Shown: positions 35,501 through 43,237 of the stretch, piece by piece | How positions within the stretch are numbered: the first letter of the stretch is position 1 | Layout of the letters: every line of letters begins with the position of its first letter | Assembly (NCBI RefSeq): GCF_013744875.1 | Contig: NZ_CP059399.1 | Coordinates: 6,572,001 to 6,636,000 of the forward strand | DNA: 64,000 nucleotides | Reading direction: 5' to 3' | DNA from: Nocardia huaxiensis | Lineage (GTDB): Bacteria > Actinomycetota > Actinomycetes > Mycobacteriales > Mycobacteriaceae | Notes under the pieces: model-generated | What the model saw: only the letters and a program-made list of their open reading frames with translations | What the model was told of the DNA's origin: nothing | Databases searched by the model: none | Position numbers and translations under genes: made by a program

Positions 35501-35944
35501 CTCGCGGCCTGGGGCGAACTGTTCGCCGATTACGAACTGCTGCAACCGTTTCCGCAGCTCCAGCGCGAAACCTACAGCTTCACGGCGGAGGAACGCGCGA
35601 GCGACAGCCTGCCGAGGTTCCAGAACCTATCCGTCCCCACGGGACGACTGCTGGGTTTCGATCGTTTCGGCTGGGAGCGCGGCCCGGTATGGGACGGCGG
35701 CGTCTGGGCCGAACTGGTGCGCCCGCTCGGTGACGGCCGCTCGGTCGTCATCGATATGGACCCCGGCATCTACGCCGGCGACGCCCACGACTCCCCCGAA
35801 CAGAAGATCTCGGTCCGCATGGCCCCCACCGGCCACGAGTACCGTCTCGACCGCACCGAACACACCCGCACCTTCGCCGGCATCGAAGCCGTCACCGAAT
35901 CGGAGCTGCTGCGCCAGCTGCATCAGCTGGTCGCGGGGAAGTGA
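32579..35944 (+). CDS. DUF4132 (YehI/MolR-like) protein 2
   Basis: A 1121-residue paralog of the 27930 gene. Shared landmarks in order: DEDRWETPGEWLRW near the start, PEILRNPPWQR then LVWLPGEREDW in the middle, IALMQLHG-type block (here LALMQLHGIAEKVKFKALK), YGPRGFIVSFDEQLKP, and the DUF4132 core FEQAMVTARRWTAAEHRRLF with WGELFADYELLQPFPQLQ. ATG 32579 is chosen by analogy with paralog 1 (both begin ML); ATG 32567 is also possible. It is the closest full-length relative to paralog 1, consistent with tandem duplication. Its 3' end abuts the tail remnant of a lost copy. Confidence 0.88.
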   Translation: MLDATTTFDSGRLDEDRWETPGEWLRWAVPTRGVTPPRGVTPSPTASADYADLLAAHRDRVVETLEQTALHGDAVLARAGQEALADPAACSPLGAAVVTYALEKHAPSRNSAADAWVAERGPAFAAEAAAWHASFTGQWFWDNTARRRVAWLEQLPLDRLDGYWSVSTPVIEMRAHLAELPEAEYRAIVARLEVLRNTPGGLAIRLATSYLAPTEEVWAHQDAAEAAGYSGSRHRFSALTASALPLADLETLTAALSPEDFDLAGSPDAHLLVALLRFGPDCAPALERMLRHRGNSGHTAAGLARFVSRFPTDSAFSAVLSQIGHREVVPVVIEAAQRFPRRALRLLGAQAGTSPLIRQILRGLAHAHPGLFAQLPPDVAYADGRRTAAPDEVPEILRNPPWQRVRTAGKQLTVANLTPPSTPALVWLPGEREDWLNIRIRVWDGYASDWEKHLIKEVRTNTRYGGELSRLFAAAPEELVRPHLATVTSGRAWHDEGALRRILARFDAEGLPYVLRAVQTDPIQLSAILLPAVGTPVTQAMTRWLDGRKTRADALAWFERNLAAALPDLIAAALAKPGKDRRLAENALRLLAQRGRRAEIESAAAAFDSPVAAAITSVLDTDPLHVLPAKIAKLPDWLVPELLPTLALRDRDTVLPAAATREVCTMLSMCGPNGDYAGIAHLVEATDPASLAEFGWALMELWRLAGYPSKDGWVLHVQGLVGNDDTARRLGTLIRVWPGESGHARAVSGLGVLTALGTDLALMQLHGIAEKVKFKALKSKAQEKVAEVAAGLGLTPEQLSDRLVPEFGLDADGSLMLDYGPRGFIVSFDEQLKPTVSDAMRAEDGVWRLGTARKALPKPGAKDDPELAPAAYKTFSTLKKEVKSAAADQIRRFEQAMVTARRWTAAEHRRLFVEHPLVWHLSRRLVWIIEEGGIVTGSFRIAEDRTYTDAADDPRTVADDAVVGLAHPLHLTDSLAAWGELFADYELLQPFPQLQRETYSFTAEERASDSLPRFQNLSVPTGRLLGFDRFGWERGPVWDGGVWAELVRPLGDGRSVVIDMDPGIYAGDAHDSPEQKISVRMAPTGHEYRLDRTEHTRTFAGIEAVTESELLRQLHQLVAGK

Positions 35945-35963
35945 ACCGTGCGGCGGAATCGGG

Positions 35964-36035
35964 CCGGTGTCCGGCGAGCTGATTCGGGTGACGGCTGCGG
36001 AGGTCTTGCGCGAGCTGGTTACCCTAACTAACTGA
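35964..36035 (+). pseudogene. Remnant C-terminal tail of a deleted DUF4132 copy
   Basis: The frame ending at TGA 36033-36035 reads PVSGELIRVTAAEVLRELVT. The intact paralogs end VTESELLRQL, ITASELLRDL, VTTSEILRDL and IPASELVRDL, always within 15 residues of their stops. About 24 residues therefore survive from the end of another DUF4132 gene, placed 20 bases after the stop of paralog 2 with no upstream coding sequence left. It records a deletion in a tandem array. Confidence 0.6.
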
Positions 36036-36069
36036 GTCACGCGCTTTTCGAAAACTGGGGAGGGCCAGC

Positions 36070-36798
36070 ATGTCGGAACCGCACTACTTCGGAACGGGCG
36101 AACTATCGGAGTTCCTCCGGATGCCGCCATGGGAACGCGCTGTGCCGCGCACGGTCGTGCTGCCCGGACTCCGCCCGCCCGCACCACCCGCCCTGCACTG
36201 GACCGACGGCGAACAGGCCCGCTGGGAGCGGGCCTGGATGCACGACGACGAGGAACCCGGCGACGGCTGGCAGGCCGAGATCGACCGCGTGTTCGCGGCC
36301 CGCGAAGCGCACGGGGAGCAGGTCCCGTGGTTGCTCGCCGCCGCCCCGTTCGAACTCGTCGAGCCCTACGGCCACGTCCTGAACTCGATCGATTTCGGCG
36401 GCCGCGGCCTGTCCACCCTGCGCCGCGTCCTGGCCCGTTTCGGCGACAAGGCCGTCACCGTCATGGTGCGGGCCGCGCAGCGCGATCCGGACAATGCCTC
36501 GGTCCTGCTCCCCGTCGACGGCACCGCGGCCACCTTCGTCATGGCGCGCCTGCTGCGGGGCTATCGCACCCAGCGTGACGGCCTGGCCTGGTTCGCCCGC
36601 CATATCGGCACGGCCGCACCGGATCTCGTGGCCGCCGCCGTCGACGCCCCACAGCGCCAGCGCACCCTCGCCTGGACCACCCTCGACACCCTGAGCCGAG
36701 TCGGACACCGCGAGGCAATCCATTGCACCGCAGCCGAATTCGGCGCGGACGTCCTCGCGGCGGTCGAGACCCGGCTGCGGCCCCGCCAGTCGGCATAA
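36070..36798 (+). CDS. Stand-alone middle module of a DUF4132 protein
   Basis: A 242-residue protein corresponding only to the middle of the full-length paralogs, about residues 395-640: FLRMPPWERAVPRTVVLPGL matches their ILRNPPW block, LHWTDGEQARW their LPGEREDW block, then VLARFGDKAVTVMVRAAQRD, LAWFARHIGTAAPDLVAAAV and GHREAIHCTAAEFGADVLAA. It lacks both the N-terminal region and the DUF4132 core. It has its own ATG with GGGGAGGG (36057-36064) at good spacing and an undamaged frame. It is either a retained regulatory or decoy module or a deletion product. No TGTCRG-type promoter precedes it. Confidence 0.75.
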   Translation: MSEPHYFGTGELSEFLRMPPWERAVPRTVVLPGLRPPAPPALHWTDGEQARWERAWMHDDEEPGDGWQAEIDRVFAAREAHGEQVPWLLAAAPFELVEPYGHVLNSIDFGGRGLSTLRRVLARFGDKAVTVMVRAAQRDPDNASVLLPVDGTAATFVMARLLRGYRTQRDGLAWFARHIGTAAPDLVAAAVDAPQRQRTLAWTTLDTLSRVGHREAIHCTAAEFGADVLAAVETRLRPRQSA

Positions 36799-36836
36799 CC
36801 GGCCCGGTTCGATCGCCGGTGCCGATCCCGCCGCCC

Positions 36837-36858
36837 TGTCGGTACCGGTCGCTACAGT
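36837..36858 (+). promoter_or_regulatory. PafBC-type promoter of DUF4132 gene 3
   Basis: TGTCGG (36837-36842), ten bases, TACAGT (36853-36858). The ATG at 36894 is 36 bases after the -10. The spacer CGGTCGC is shared with gene 2. Confidence 0.8.
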
Positions 36859-36893
36859 CGGGGCCGAATTGCCGAGTAGAGACGGGGGATTCG

Positions 36894-39800
36894 ATGACAA
36901 CCGCTGATTCCCGGCCGGCTGCCAGGGAGGGCAGCGCGGACGCCGAGGACGCGTTCGAGCCGACGGTCAAGCAGCGTCAGATGCTGCTGTACCGGCGTGA
37001 CGGATTGCTGACGCCGCCGCAGCCGTCGTTCGATGCCGCCGAGGTGGCGGTGCGGGCGGATGCCTGCCTGGAGTTCTATCCGGCCGCGGTGCAGGAGCTC
37101 GAATTGCGCGATCCGGAGCCGCTTCGCCGCACACCGCCGGGGCTGCCGGGCGGGGTGGCGGAGTTGCCGGTGGAGGTGGCCGCCGCGCTGCTGGCGCGGC
37201 GCACCTACCTCGGCTGGGGCGACGGCACGGTGTCGAAGCGCCGCAAGTACGCGGATTCCGCTGCGCTGTATCAGCATTGGAGCGTTACACGCGGGCTGGA
37301 GTATGCCGTCGAAGTAGCGGTTCGGGCGCATACCGGGCCGCTGTGGCTGCCGCCGAACGAGTGGATGCGGGGGCAGCCGCACGATGGGGTGCTGGCCTTC
37401 GGGGCGCTGCGGAATCTGCTCGCCGCCTGCTCGCCCGAACAGCTGGATCCGGTGCTGGAACTGCTCGAGCGGCTGCGCGCCGGGTCGGATCAAGCCCGGG
37501 TCGTGGCCTCGTATCTGCTGCCCTCGCAGCGGGATTGGGTGGAGGCGGACATCGCGATGGTGGGTGAGAGCTACCACCTGGCCAATGCGCGCATGCTGGT
37601 GGACAGTGCCTGCGACGTCGATCAGCTGGATCGGCTCGAGCGGATGTGCCGGAAACTGTGGCTGCCGGTCCGGGAGATCGCGCTGACGGCCCCCGCCACG
37701 GCGATCACCGTGGTGAACGGCGTGGGCTTCGATGCGGCGGCGGCACTGGCCTCCTGGCTCGACCACTACGACCTGCCGCGGGATTTGAAAACCGCTGCGG
37801 CCGAGGCACTGTCGGTGATCCCCACCGAGGCCGCGTTCACCGCGCTGGCGGCCCGCTCGGAGACGCCGCAAACGCGACCGGCGCTGCGGCAGGCTACCCA
37901 GCGTTTTCCGCGCCGGGCACTGCACCTGCTCGACGCCGCCGCGCACAAGGACCTCCTGCGCGAACACATCGAGGCACACCCCGATCTCGTCCGCGCCGAG
38001 CTCGGCGAGCTGCCGCACGCGACAGTCGCACTCGCGGAGAGGGAGCTGGCGGCCATCGCGGTCCGCAACACCGACACCGCACCCGAGATTCTGCGAAATC
38101 CGCCGTGGGACGCGCGTAAACGCAGAAAGGCCGGGACTGTCGCCGGACTGGTCGCACCGTCCGGGGTGCACTGTGCGTGGTTGCCGGGGCAGCAGGAGGA
38201 GTGGCGCGGCCTGGTGCGCCATGACCAGTACCGCGACGTCGAGAAGACGCTCGCGGGCATCGGCGATCGGCGCTACCTCACCGGCGAACAGCTCGGCGCG
38301 CTGGTCCTCGCCGGACCCGAACGGGCGCTGCCGATACTGCGCACGGTCGACCGATTCCCGCTGTGGAATGCCGAGCCCGCCCTGCGCGCCGGTGCGGCGA
38401 CGTTCGAAGCGGAGTTCCATCATGTTGTCGCGCAACTGAATCGGGACAGCCCGCGCGATGCGGATGTGGAAGACCTGGTGCTCGTCTACGCCAGCGCCGA
38501 ACTGGTCGACGTGGCTGCCGCGCGGCTGGACCGGCGAACGTTGCGGGGATCGGCGCTGCGGTACCTGCGTCGGCACAGCCGCTTCGCCGCGCAAGTGTTG
38601 ATTCCGCGCGCCGTCGGCACCGCGGCCAAGGATCGACGCCTGGCCATCCGGGTGCTGCGATTGCTGGACGAGCTCGGTCATGGTGATGAAGTGCGTTCCG
38701 CTGCTGTGGAATACGGCCAGAACGCCGAGCAGGCGACGGCCGCGATACTGGCCGCCGACTCCCTCACGCTGTTGCCCACCCGCCTGCCCTCGATTCCCGA
38801 ATGGGTGAATACGACCGCGCTGCAGGTGGTTCGCATGCGCGACGGTCAGCTCATCTCACGGACGGGCATCGAGAACCTGCTGATCATGCTGATGCTCGCC
38901 GATCCCCACGAACCGTACGCCGGTGTCGCGCAGGTGCGCCGGGAGTGCGACGAGACCTCACTCGGCGACATGGCCTGGGAGCTGTTCCGCCAGTGGCAGC
39001 AGGCGGGCGCACCCACCCGCCACGGCTGGGTGTACGACGCGCTGGGTTCCCTCGGCACCGACCACACCGTGCGCGATCTGCGAAAGCACGTGTTCGACAA
39101 CCGATCCGATCCGCGGTCGGTGAGCGCGCTGGACGCTTTCGTCGCCATCGGCACCGACAGCGCACTGCTGGCCCTGAAATTTCTCGGCGAGAAGGTCCGC
39201 ACCAAGCGGGTGCGCGAAGGCGCGCAGGAACGCATCGCCGCGGTGGCCGAACGTCTCGGCCTCACCGCGGATCAACTGGCCGACCGTCTCGTCCCCGACC
39301 TGGGCCTGAACGCCGACGGCACCGCCGTGCTGGACTTCGGCGCGCGCCGATTCGTGATCGGCTTCGACGAACAGCTGCGCCCCACCGTCGCCGCCGAGGA
39401 CGGCAAAACCCGCGCCGCACTGCCGAAACCCAATGCCAAGGACGACGCCGCCCTCGCATCGGAAGCCCAGCGCGAATTCAACCGTGTGAAGGCCGGCGCG
39501 CGAGCAGTGGCCGCCGACCAGATTCGCCGGCTCGAACGCGCCATGGTCACCCAGCGCCGCTTCACCGTCGAGGAACTGCGCACCCTTTTCATCGCCCACC
39601 CCCTGCGCTGGCATGTGACCCGCCGCCTGGTCTGGGGCGTATATGACGGCGACACACTGGTTTCCACCTTCCGCATCGCCGAGGACCGCAGCTTCGCCGA
39701 CAGCCACGACAGCGAATTCATCCTCGACGAGGCGGCAGTGCTGGGCGTCCCGCATCCGATCCAGTTCCCCGACGAGGCGGCGGCCTGGGGCGAACTCTTC

Positions 39801-40202
39801 GCCGATTACGAACTGCTCCAGCCCTTCCCGCAACTCGGCCGCGAAACCTACACTCTCCCGGTCGAATTGCTGGCCGTCGGTCGTATCCCCGACACCGGTC
39901 GGGAGGTCGAAGGCCCCCGCTTCCTCGGCCTGACCGCCCGCGGCTGGCTGCCGCCCGAAACCGGCGACGGCGGCGCCGTCCACGAATTCGAGAAGCCCCT
40001 CCCCCGAGGCCATTACCTGCACCTCTCGGCCAACCCCGGCCTCTGGTCCTGGGCCCTCCCTTCCTCCCCGCCGCAAACCTTCACCGCCCACCTACGCCCC
40101 ACCCGCCGCACGACCGGCAACCTCACCTTCGCCGACCTGGACCCGGTCACCACCTCCGAAATCCTGCGCGACCTCGCCTGGCTGAACGGCGAAATACCGT
40201 AG
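36894..40202 (+). CDS. DUF4132 (YehI/MolR-like) protein 3
   Basis: An 1102-residue, more diverged paralog. The N-terminus differs (acidic leader, then VKQRQMLLYRRDGLL), but the order of blocks is kept: PEILRNPPWDARKRRKAG, CAWLPGQQEEW, SALLALKFLGEKVRTKRV, FGARRFVIGFDEQLRP, LERAMVTQRRFTVEELRTLF, LRWHVTRRLVWGVYDGD and WGELFADYELLQPFPQL. ATG 36894 follows a GGGGGA. The last 80 residues carry a variable beta-rich extension before the VTTSEILRDL tail. It ends before an intergenic palindrome and a change to acetate genes. Confidence 0.87.
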   Translation: MTTADSRPAAREGSADAEDAFEPTVKQRQMLLYRRDGLLTPPQPSFDAAEVAVRADACLEFYPAAVQELELRDPEPLRRTPPGLPGGVAELPVEVAAALLARRTYLGWGDGTVSKRRKYADSAALYQHWSVTRGLEYAVEVAVRAHTGPLWLPPNEWMRGQPHDGVLAFGALRNLLAACSPEQLDPVLELLERLRAGSDQARVVASYLLPSQRDWVEADIAMVGESYHLANARMLVDSACDVDQLDRLERMCRKLWLPVREIALTAPATAITVVNGVGFDAAAALASWLDHYDLPRDLKTAAAEALSVIPTEAAFTALAARSETPQTRPALRQATQRFPRRALHLLDAAAHKDLLREHIEAHPDLVRAELGELPHATVALAERELAAIAVRNTDTAPEILRNPPWDARKRRKAGTVAGLVAPSGVHCAWLPGQQEEWRGLVRHDQYRDVEKTLAGIGDRRYLTGEQLGALVLAGPERALPILRTVDRFPLWNAEPALRAGAATFEAEFHHVVAQLNRDSPRDADVEDLVLVYASAELVDVAAARLDRRTLRGSALRYLRRHSRFAAQVLIPRAVGTAAKDRRLAIRVLRLLDELGHGDEVRSAAVEYGQNAEQATAAILAADSLTLLPTRLPSIPEWVNTTALQVVRMRDGQLISRTGIENLLIMLMLADPHEPYAGVAQVRRECDETSLGDMAWELFRQWQQAGAPTRHGWVYDALGSLGTDHTVRDLRKHVFDNRSDPRSVSALDAFVAIGTDSALLALKFLGEKVRTKRVREGAQERIAAVAERLGLTADQLADRLVPDLGLNADGTAVLDFGARRFVIGFDEQLRPTVAAEDGKTRAALPKPNAKDDAALASEAQREFNRVKAGARAVAADQIRRLERAMVTQRRFTVEELRTLFIAHPLRWHVTRRLVWGVYDGDTLVSTFRIAEDRSFADSHDSEFILDEAAVLGVPHPIQFPDEAAAWGELFADYELLQPFPQLGRETYTLPVELLAVGRIPDTGREVEGPRFLGLTARGWLPPETGDGGAVHEFEKPLPRGHYLHLSANPGLWSWALPSSPPQTFTAHLRPTRRTTGNLTFADLDPVTTSEILRDLAWLNGEIP

Positions 40203-40287
40203 GCGCGCTGTTCCAGCAAAGTGACGTGCCCGGCCGACAGACGACAGCCACCGCGGTTCGTGCGGCGATGTCGTCAGCGCAACCCTC

Positions 40288-40372
40288 GTCATCCCGGCGT
40301 GTCCTTGGCCGGGATCGACACGGATAGCGCACGTTGCTCTATGGATCCCGGCTGAAAGCATGCCGGGATGAC
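40288..40372. repeat. Nested intergenic palindrome (REP/MITE-like)
   Basis: Outer arms GTCATCCCGGC (40288-40298) and GCCGGGATGAC (40362-40372) and inner arms GCCGGGATC (40308-40316) and GATCCCGGC (40344-40352) give an 85-base element with alternating inverted ATCCCGGC units. Elements of this look are dispersed in intergenic DNA of many GC-rich bacteria. A stem-loop this size may also terminate gene 3. Confidence 0.65.
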
Positions 40373-40442
40373 GGCGGCTAGGAACTCGGTAGCACGGCCA
40401 CAGCGGCGATAATGCGGACATGACTGACGCGGAGCGCACGCT

Positions 40443-41633
40443 GTGACGGCGGTGGCGGTGATCGTGGCCGGGCTGCTGATCGCCGGGGCGGTGCTGGCGT
40501 GGCCGCGCACGCGGCGGACGGTGACCACGTCGGCGGAACGGGCCGTGCATTCGACGCTGCATACCGCTTCACTGGCGGCTCGGCCGTTGCGGGCCGGGCT
40601 GACCGTGGAGTCGGCGGAGGAGGCCGCGCCGCATTTGCGGGCGTTGACCGGGGCCGCGGCGCTGGGGGTGGCCGATCCGGAGGGTGGGCTGCTGGCGTGG
40701 GATGGGGTGCACGGGGATCTCGATGAGGTGTTCCTGGATGCGGCGCGGCAGGCCGTGGCGGGTGAGCGCCGGATTCTGGTGATCGCGGGCGACAGCGGGG
40801 AGTATCCGCGGCGCACGGTGACCGCTCAGCCGCTGCTGATCGAGGACACCGGTGTGGTGGGGGTGCTCGGGATCGTCACGGGCGGGCAGCCGGAGCCGGG
40901 GATGCTGGGGGCGCTGGCGGAGGTGGCCCGATATGTGTGCGGGCAGCTGGAATTGGCGGAGTTGGATGCGTCGCGGGCACGGTTGGACCGGGCCGAGGTG
41001 CGGGCGCTGCGGGCGCAGATCAGTCCGCATTTCATCTACAACGCGCTGAACACCATCGCGTCGTTCGTGCGCACCGATCCGGGGCGGGCGCGCGAATTGA
41101 TTCTGGAATTCGCGGATTTCACGCGGTACTCGTTCCGGTCGGCCGCCGAATACACGGTGCTGTCGGACGAGTTGAACAATATCGACCGCTATCTCGCGCT
41201 GGAACGGGCGCGCTTCGGCGACGCCCTGCAGGTGCGATTGCGGATCGCGCCCGAGGTGCTGGGAGTGGTGCTGCCGTTCCTCGCCTTGCAACCCCTGGTC
41301 GAGAACGCGGTCCGGCACGGGCTCGCACCGCGGCCGGGTGGCGGCACGGTGAGCATCGCCGCCGTGGACGAGGGCACCGACTGCGTGATCAGCGTCGAGG
41401 ACGACGGCGTCGGCATGGATCCGGAGCTGCTGCGCTCGGGTGCGCTGGACGCGGTCGAAAGCAGCGGCGGCCCAGCCCGATTCGAGGCCGCCCATGTCGG
41501 TCTCGCGAATGTGGACGACCGTCTGCGGGCCGCCTTCGGCAATGACTACGGCCTGGTGGTGGAGACCGCGCCCGGGGCGGGCACCAAGGTGAGCATGCGG
41601 GTACCCAAGTTCCGTGCGGGTATCACTGCCTGA
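40443..41633 (+). CDS. LytS/YehU-type sensor histidine kinase
   Basis: A 396-residue sensor kinase with one N-terminal transmembrane helix (residues 3-20) and a GAF-like region at ~55-165. The His_kinase domain has the phosphoacceptor in AQISPHFIYNALNTI (His 196). An HATPase follows: PLVENAVRHGL is the N box, VEDDGVGMD the G1 box, and GAGTKVSMRVP the end. GTG 40443 is backed by GGAG eight bases upstream. The adjacent LytTR regulator is its partner. In E. coli the related BtsS and YpdA kinases sense pyruvate; with acetate transport genes following, a monocarboxylate signal is a reasonable inference. Confidence 0.92.
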   Translation: MTAVAVIVAGLLIAGAVLAWPRTRRTVTTSAERAVHSTLHTASLAARPLRAGLTVESAEEAAPHLRALTGAAALGVADPEGGLLAWDGVHGDLDEVFLDAARQAVAGERRILVIAGDSGEYPRRTVTAQPLLIEDTGVVGVLGIVTGGQPEPGMLGALAEVARYVCGQLELAELDASRARLDRAEVRALRAQISPHFIYNALNTIASFVRTDPGRARELILEFADFTRYSFRSAAEYTVLSDELNNIDRYLALERARFGDALQVRLRIAPEVLGVVLPFLALQPLVENAVRHGLAPRPGGGTVSIAAVDEGTDCVISVEDDGVGMDPELLRSGALDAVESSGGPARFEAAHVGLANVDDRLRAAFGNDYGLVVETAPGAGTKVSMRVPKFRAGITA

Positions 41634-41726
41634 CCGGACTTCGCACGGGTGCCCGACCCGACCTCGCCCGATGCCTGACCGGACCCTGCCCGAATCGCAC
41701 GATTCGTGGCCTACGATTGGCCGATT

Positions 41727-42536
41727 GTGACACCGACCACCGCCCCCGGCCCCGGCGCGCTGCGCGTGCTGGCCGTCGACGACGAGCAGCCGGCTCTGGA
41801 CGAGCTGGTGTATCTGCTGCGCGCCCAGCCTGAAGTCGGCGATGTCCGCACCGCCCCGGATGCCACCACCGCGCTGCGGCTGCTGCGCGCCCACGACATC
41901 GACGCGGTCTTCCTCGACATCAATATGCCGGGCCTGGATGGCATGGAGCTCGCGGGCATTCTCGCCGCCTTCGCCAACCCGCCCGCGGTTGTCTTCGTCA
42001 CCGCCCATGACGATCGCGCGGTCGCCGCCTTCGAGATCGGTGCCACCGACTATCTGCTCAAACCCTTGCGCGAAGCCCGCCTCGCCGAGGCCGTCCGCCG
42101 CATCACCGCCGCCCGCGCCGATCGCCGCCCGGCAACCGACCACGCCGAGGGACAGTCCCCCGCCGATTCCGGCGAAGTCATCCCCGTCGAACTGGGTGGC
42201 GTCACCACCCTGGTGGAGCGCTCCGGCGTGACCTGGGTCGAGGCCGAGGGCGACTACGCCCGGCTGCACACCGCCACCGGCGCCCACCTGGTCCGCATCC
42301 CCCTGTCGGTGCTCGAATCCCGCTGGAGTGAAGCAGGTTTCGTGCGGATCCACCGCTCCTACCTGATCGCCCTGCGCATGGTCACGGGCCTGCGCACGGT
42401 CGGCACCGGCACGGTCGTCTGCCTGCGCGCCGAAGGCCACTCCCCCGCCATCGAACTCCCGGTGGCCCGCCGCCAGGTCCGCGACCTCAAACAGCGCCTG
42501 GTCCACCGCCCCCGCAAACAGACCGGCAGCCGATGA
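41727..42536 (+). CDS. LytTR-family response regulator
   Basis: A 269-residue response regulator. The receiver has LAVDDEQPA, phosphoacceptor Asp 64 in AVFLDINMPGLDG, VFVTAHDDRA and the Lys of YLLKPL. A Pro/Asp-rich linker leads to the LytTR DNA-binding domain: WVEAEGDYARLHTATG, VRIHRSYLIALRMV and LPVARRQVRDLKQRL. GTG 41727 is selected because it puts the receiver at the N-terminus. It overlaps the following membrane-protein gene by four bases (ATGA). It probably activates the symporter genes downstream. Confidence 0.93.
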   Translation: MTPTTAPGPGALRVLAVDDEQPALDELVYLLRAQPEVGDVRTAPDATTALRLLRAHDIDAVFLDINMPGLDGMELAGILAAFANPPAVVFVTAHDDRAVAAFEIGATDYLLKPLREARLAEAVRRITAARADRRPATDHAEGQSPADSGEVIPVELGGVTTLVERSGVTWVEAEGDYARLHTATGAHLVRIPLSVLESRWSEAGFVRIHRSYLIALRMVTGLRTVGTGTVVCLRAEGHSPAIELPVARRQVRDLKQRLVHRPRKQTGSR

Positions 42537-43087
42537 CCGACCCCGACCTATCTGAACCCTGCCCTCCGGCACAGCATCCCGCCCAACCGGCCAGCGGCGA
42601 CCGGGCACAAACCGAATCCGACGGGGCCCACGACGACCACACGCGAACCGAATCCGAACGGCCCGCACACCCGGAGGCGGGTCGAGCCGCTCCGCCACGA
42701 GCGGCCGCCGTCCTGCGCACCATGGTGGGTCCGCAGCGGGTCGTACGCGAACGCGTGGTGCTCGCGGAGCGGCGCGGGGCTCGTATGGTGCGTACACAGG
42801 TGGAGGTCGCGGAGCAGACCGAAATCGGGGAAGCCTTGATCAGCGGACTGATTCGGGCACAATTCGGGCTCGCGGTGCGAGTCGGACTGATCGTACTAGC
42901 TGTCGTCGCGGCGCTGCCGGTGCTGTTCGCTGTCGACATCGTGCGCAGGGCAATGGTTTTCGGTGTGCCCGTGCCATGGCTGGTGCTCGGGGTGCTGGCG
43001 GCGCCGCTGCTGTATGCCGCGGGGCGGGTATACGTACGGCTGGCCGACCGCAACGAACAGGACTTCGCGGCATTGGCGGAGGACTGA
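42533..43087 (+). CDS. Two-helix membrane protein of the LytTR-symporter cluster
   Basis: A 184-residue protein. The first 65 residues are disordered and rich in Pro, Ala, His and acidic residues. Two hydrophobic helices follow at about 115-140 (VGLIVLAVVAALPVLFAVDI) and 145-165 (VPWLVLGVLAAPLLYAAGRV). This size and topology recall DUF485-type small subunits encoded beside SSS symporters. It overlaps the response regulator by four bases. It probably assists the symporter encoded next; that is from position only. Confidence 0.7.
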   Translation: MTDPDLSEPCPPAQHPAQPASGDRAQTESDGAHDDHTRTESERPAHPEAGRAAPPRAAAVLRTMVGPQRVVRERVVLAERRGARMVRTQVEVAEQTEIGEALISGLIRAQFGLAVRVGLIVLAVVAALPVLFAVDIVRRAMVFGVPVPWLVLGVLAAPLLYAAGRVYVRLADRNEQDFAALAED

Positions 43088-43237
43088 TATGTACCGCGAG
43101 AGCTGGATTCGCGCCCGCGCTGGCGGGACCGGGATGCGCCGCACCGGCACGATTCGCTCGAGTACACGGGGAACAGACCTGCCCATGCTGGTTGTGGTCG
43201 ACGGTATGCACGGGTATCGAGGCCGTCGCGCGAGGAC

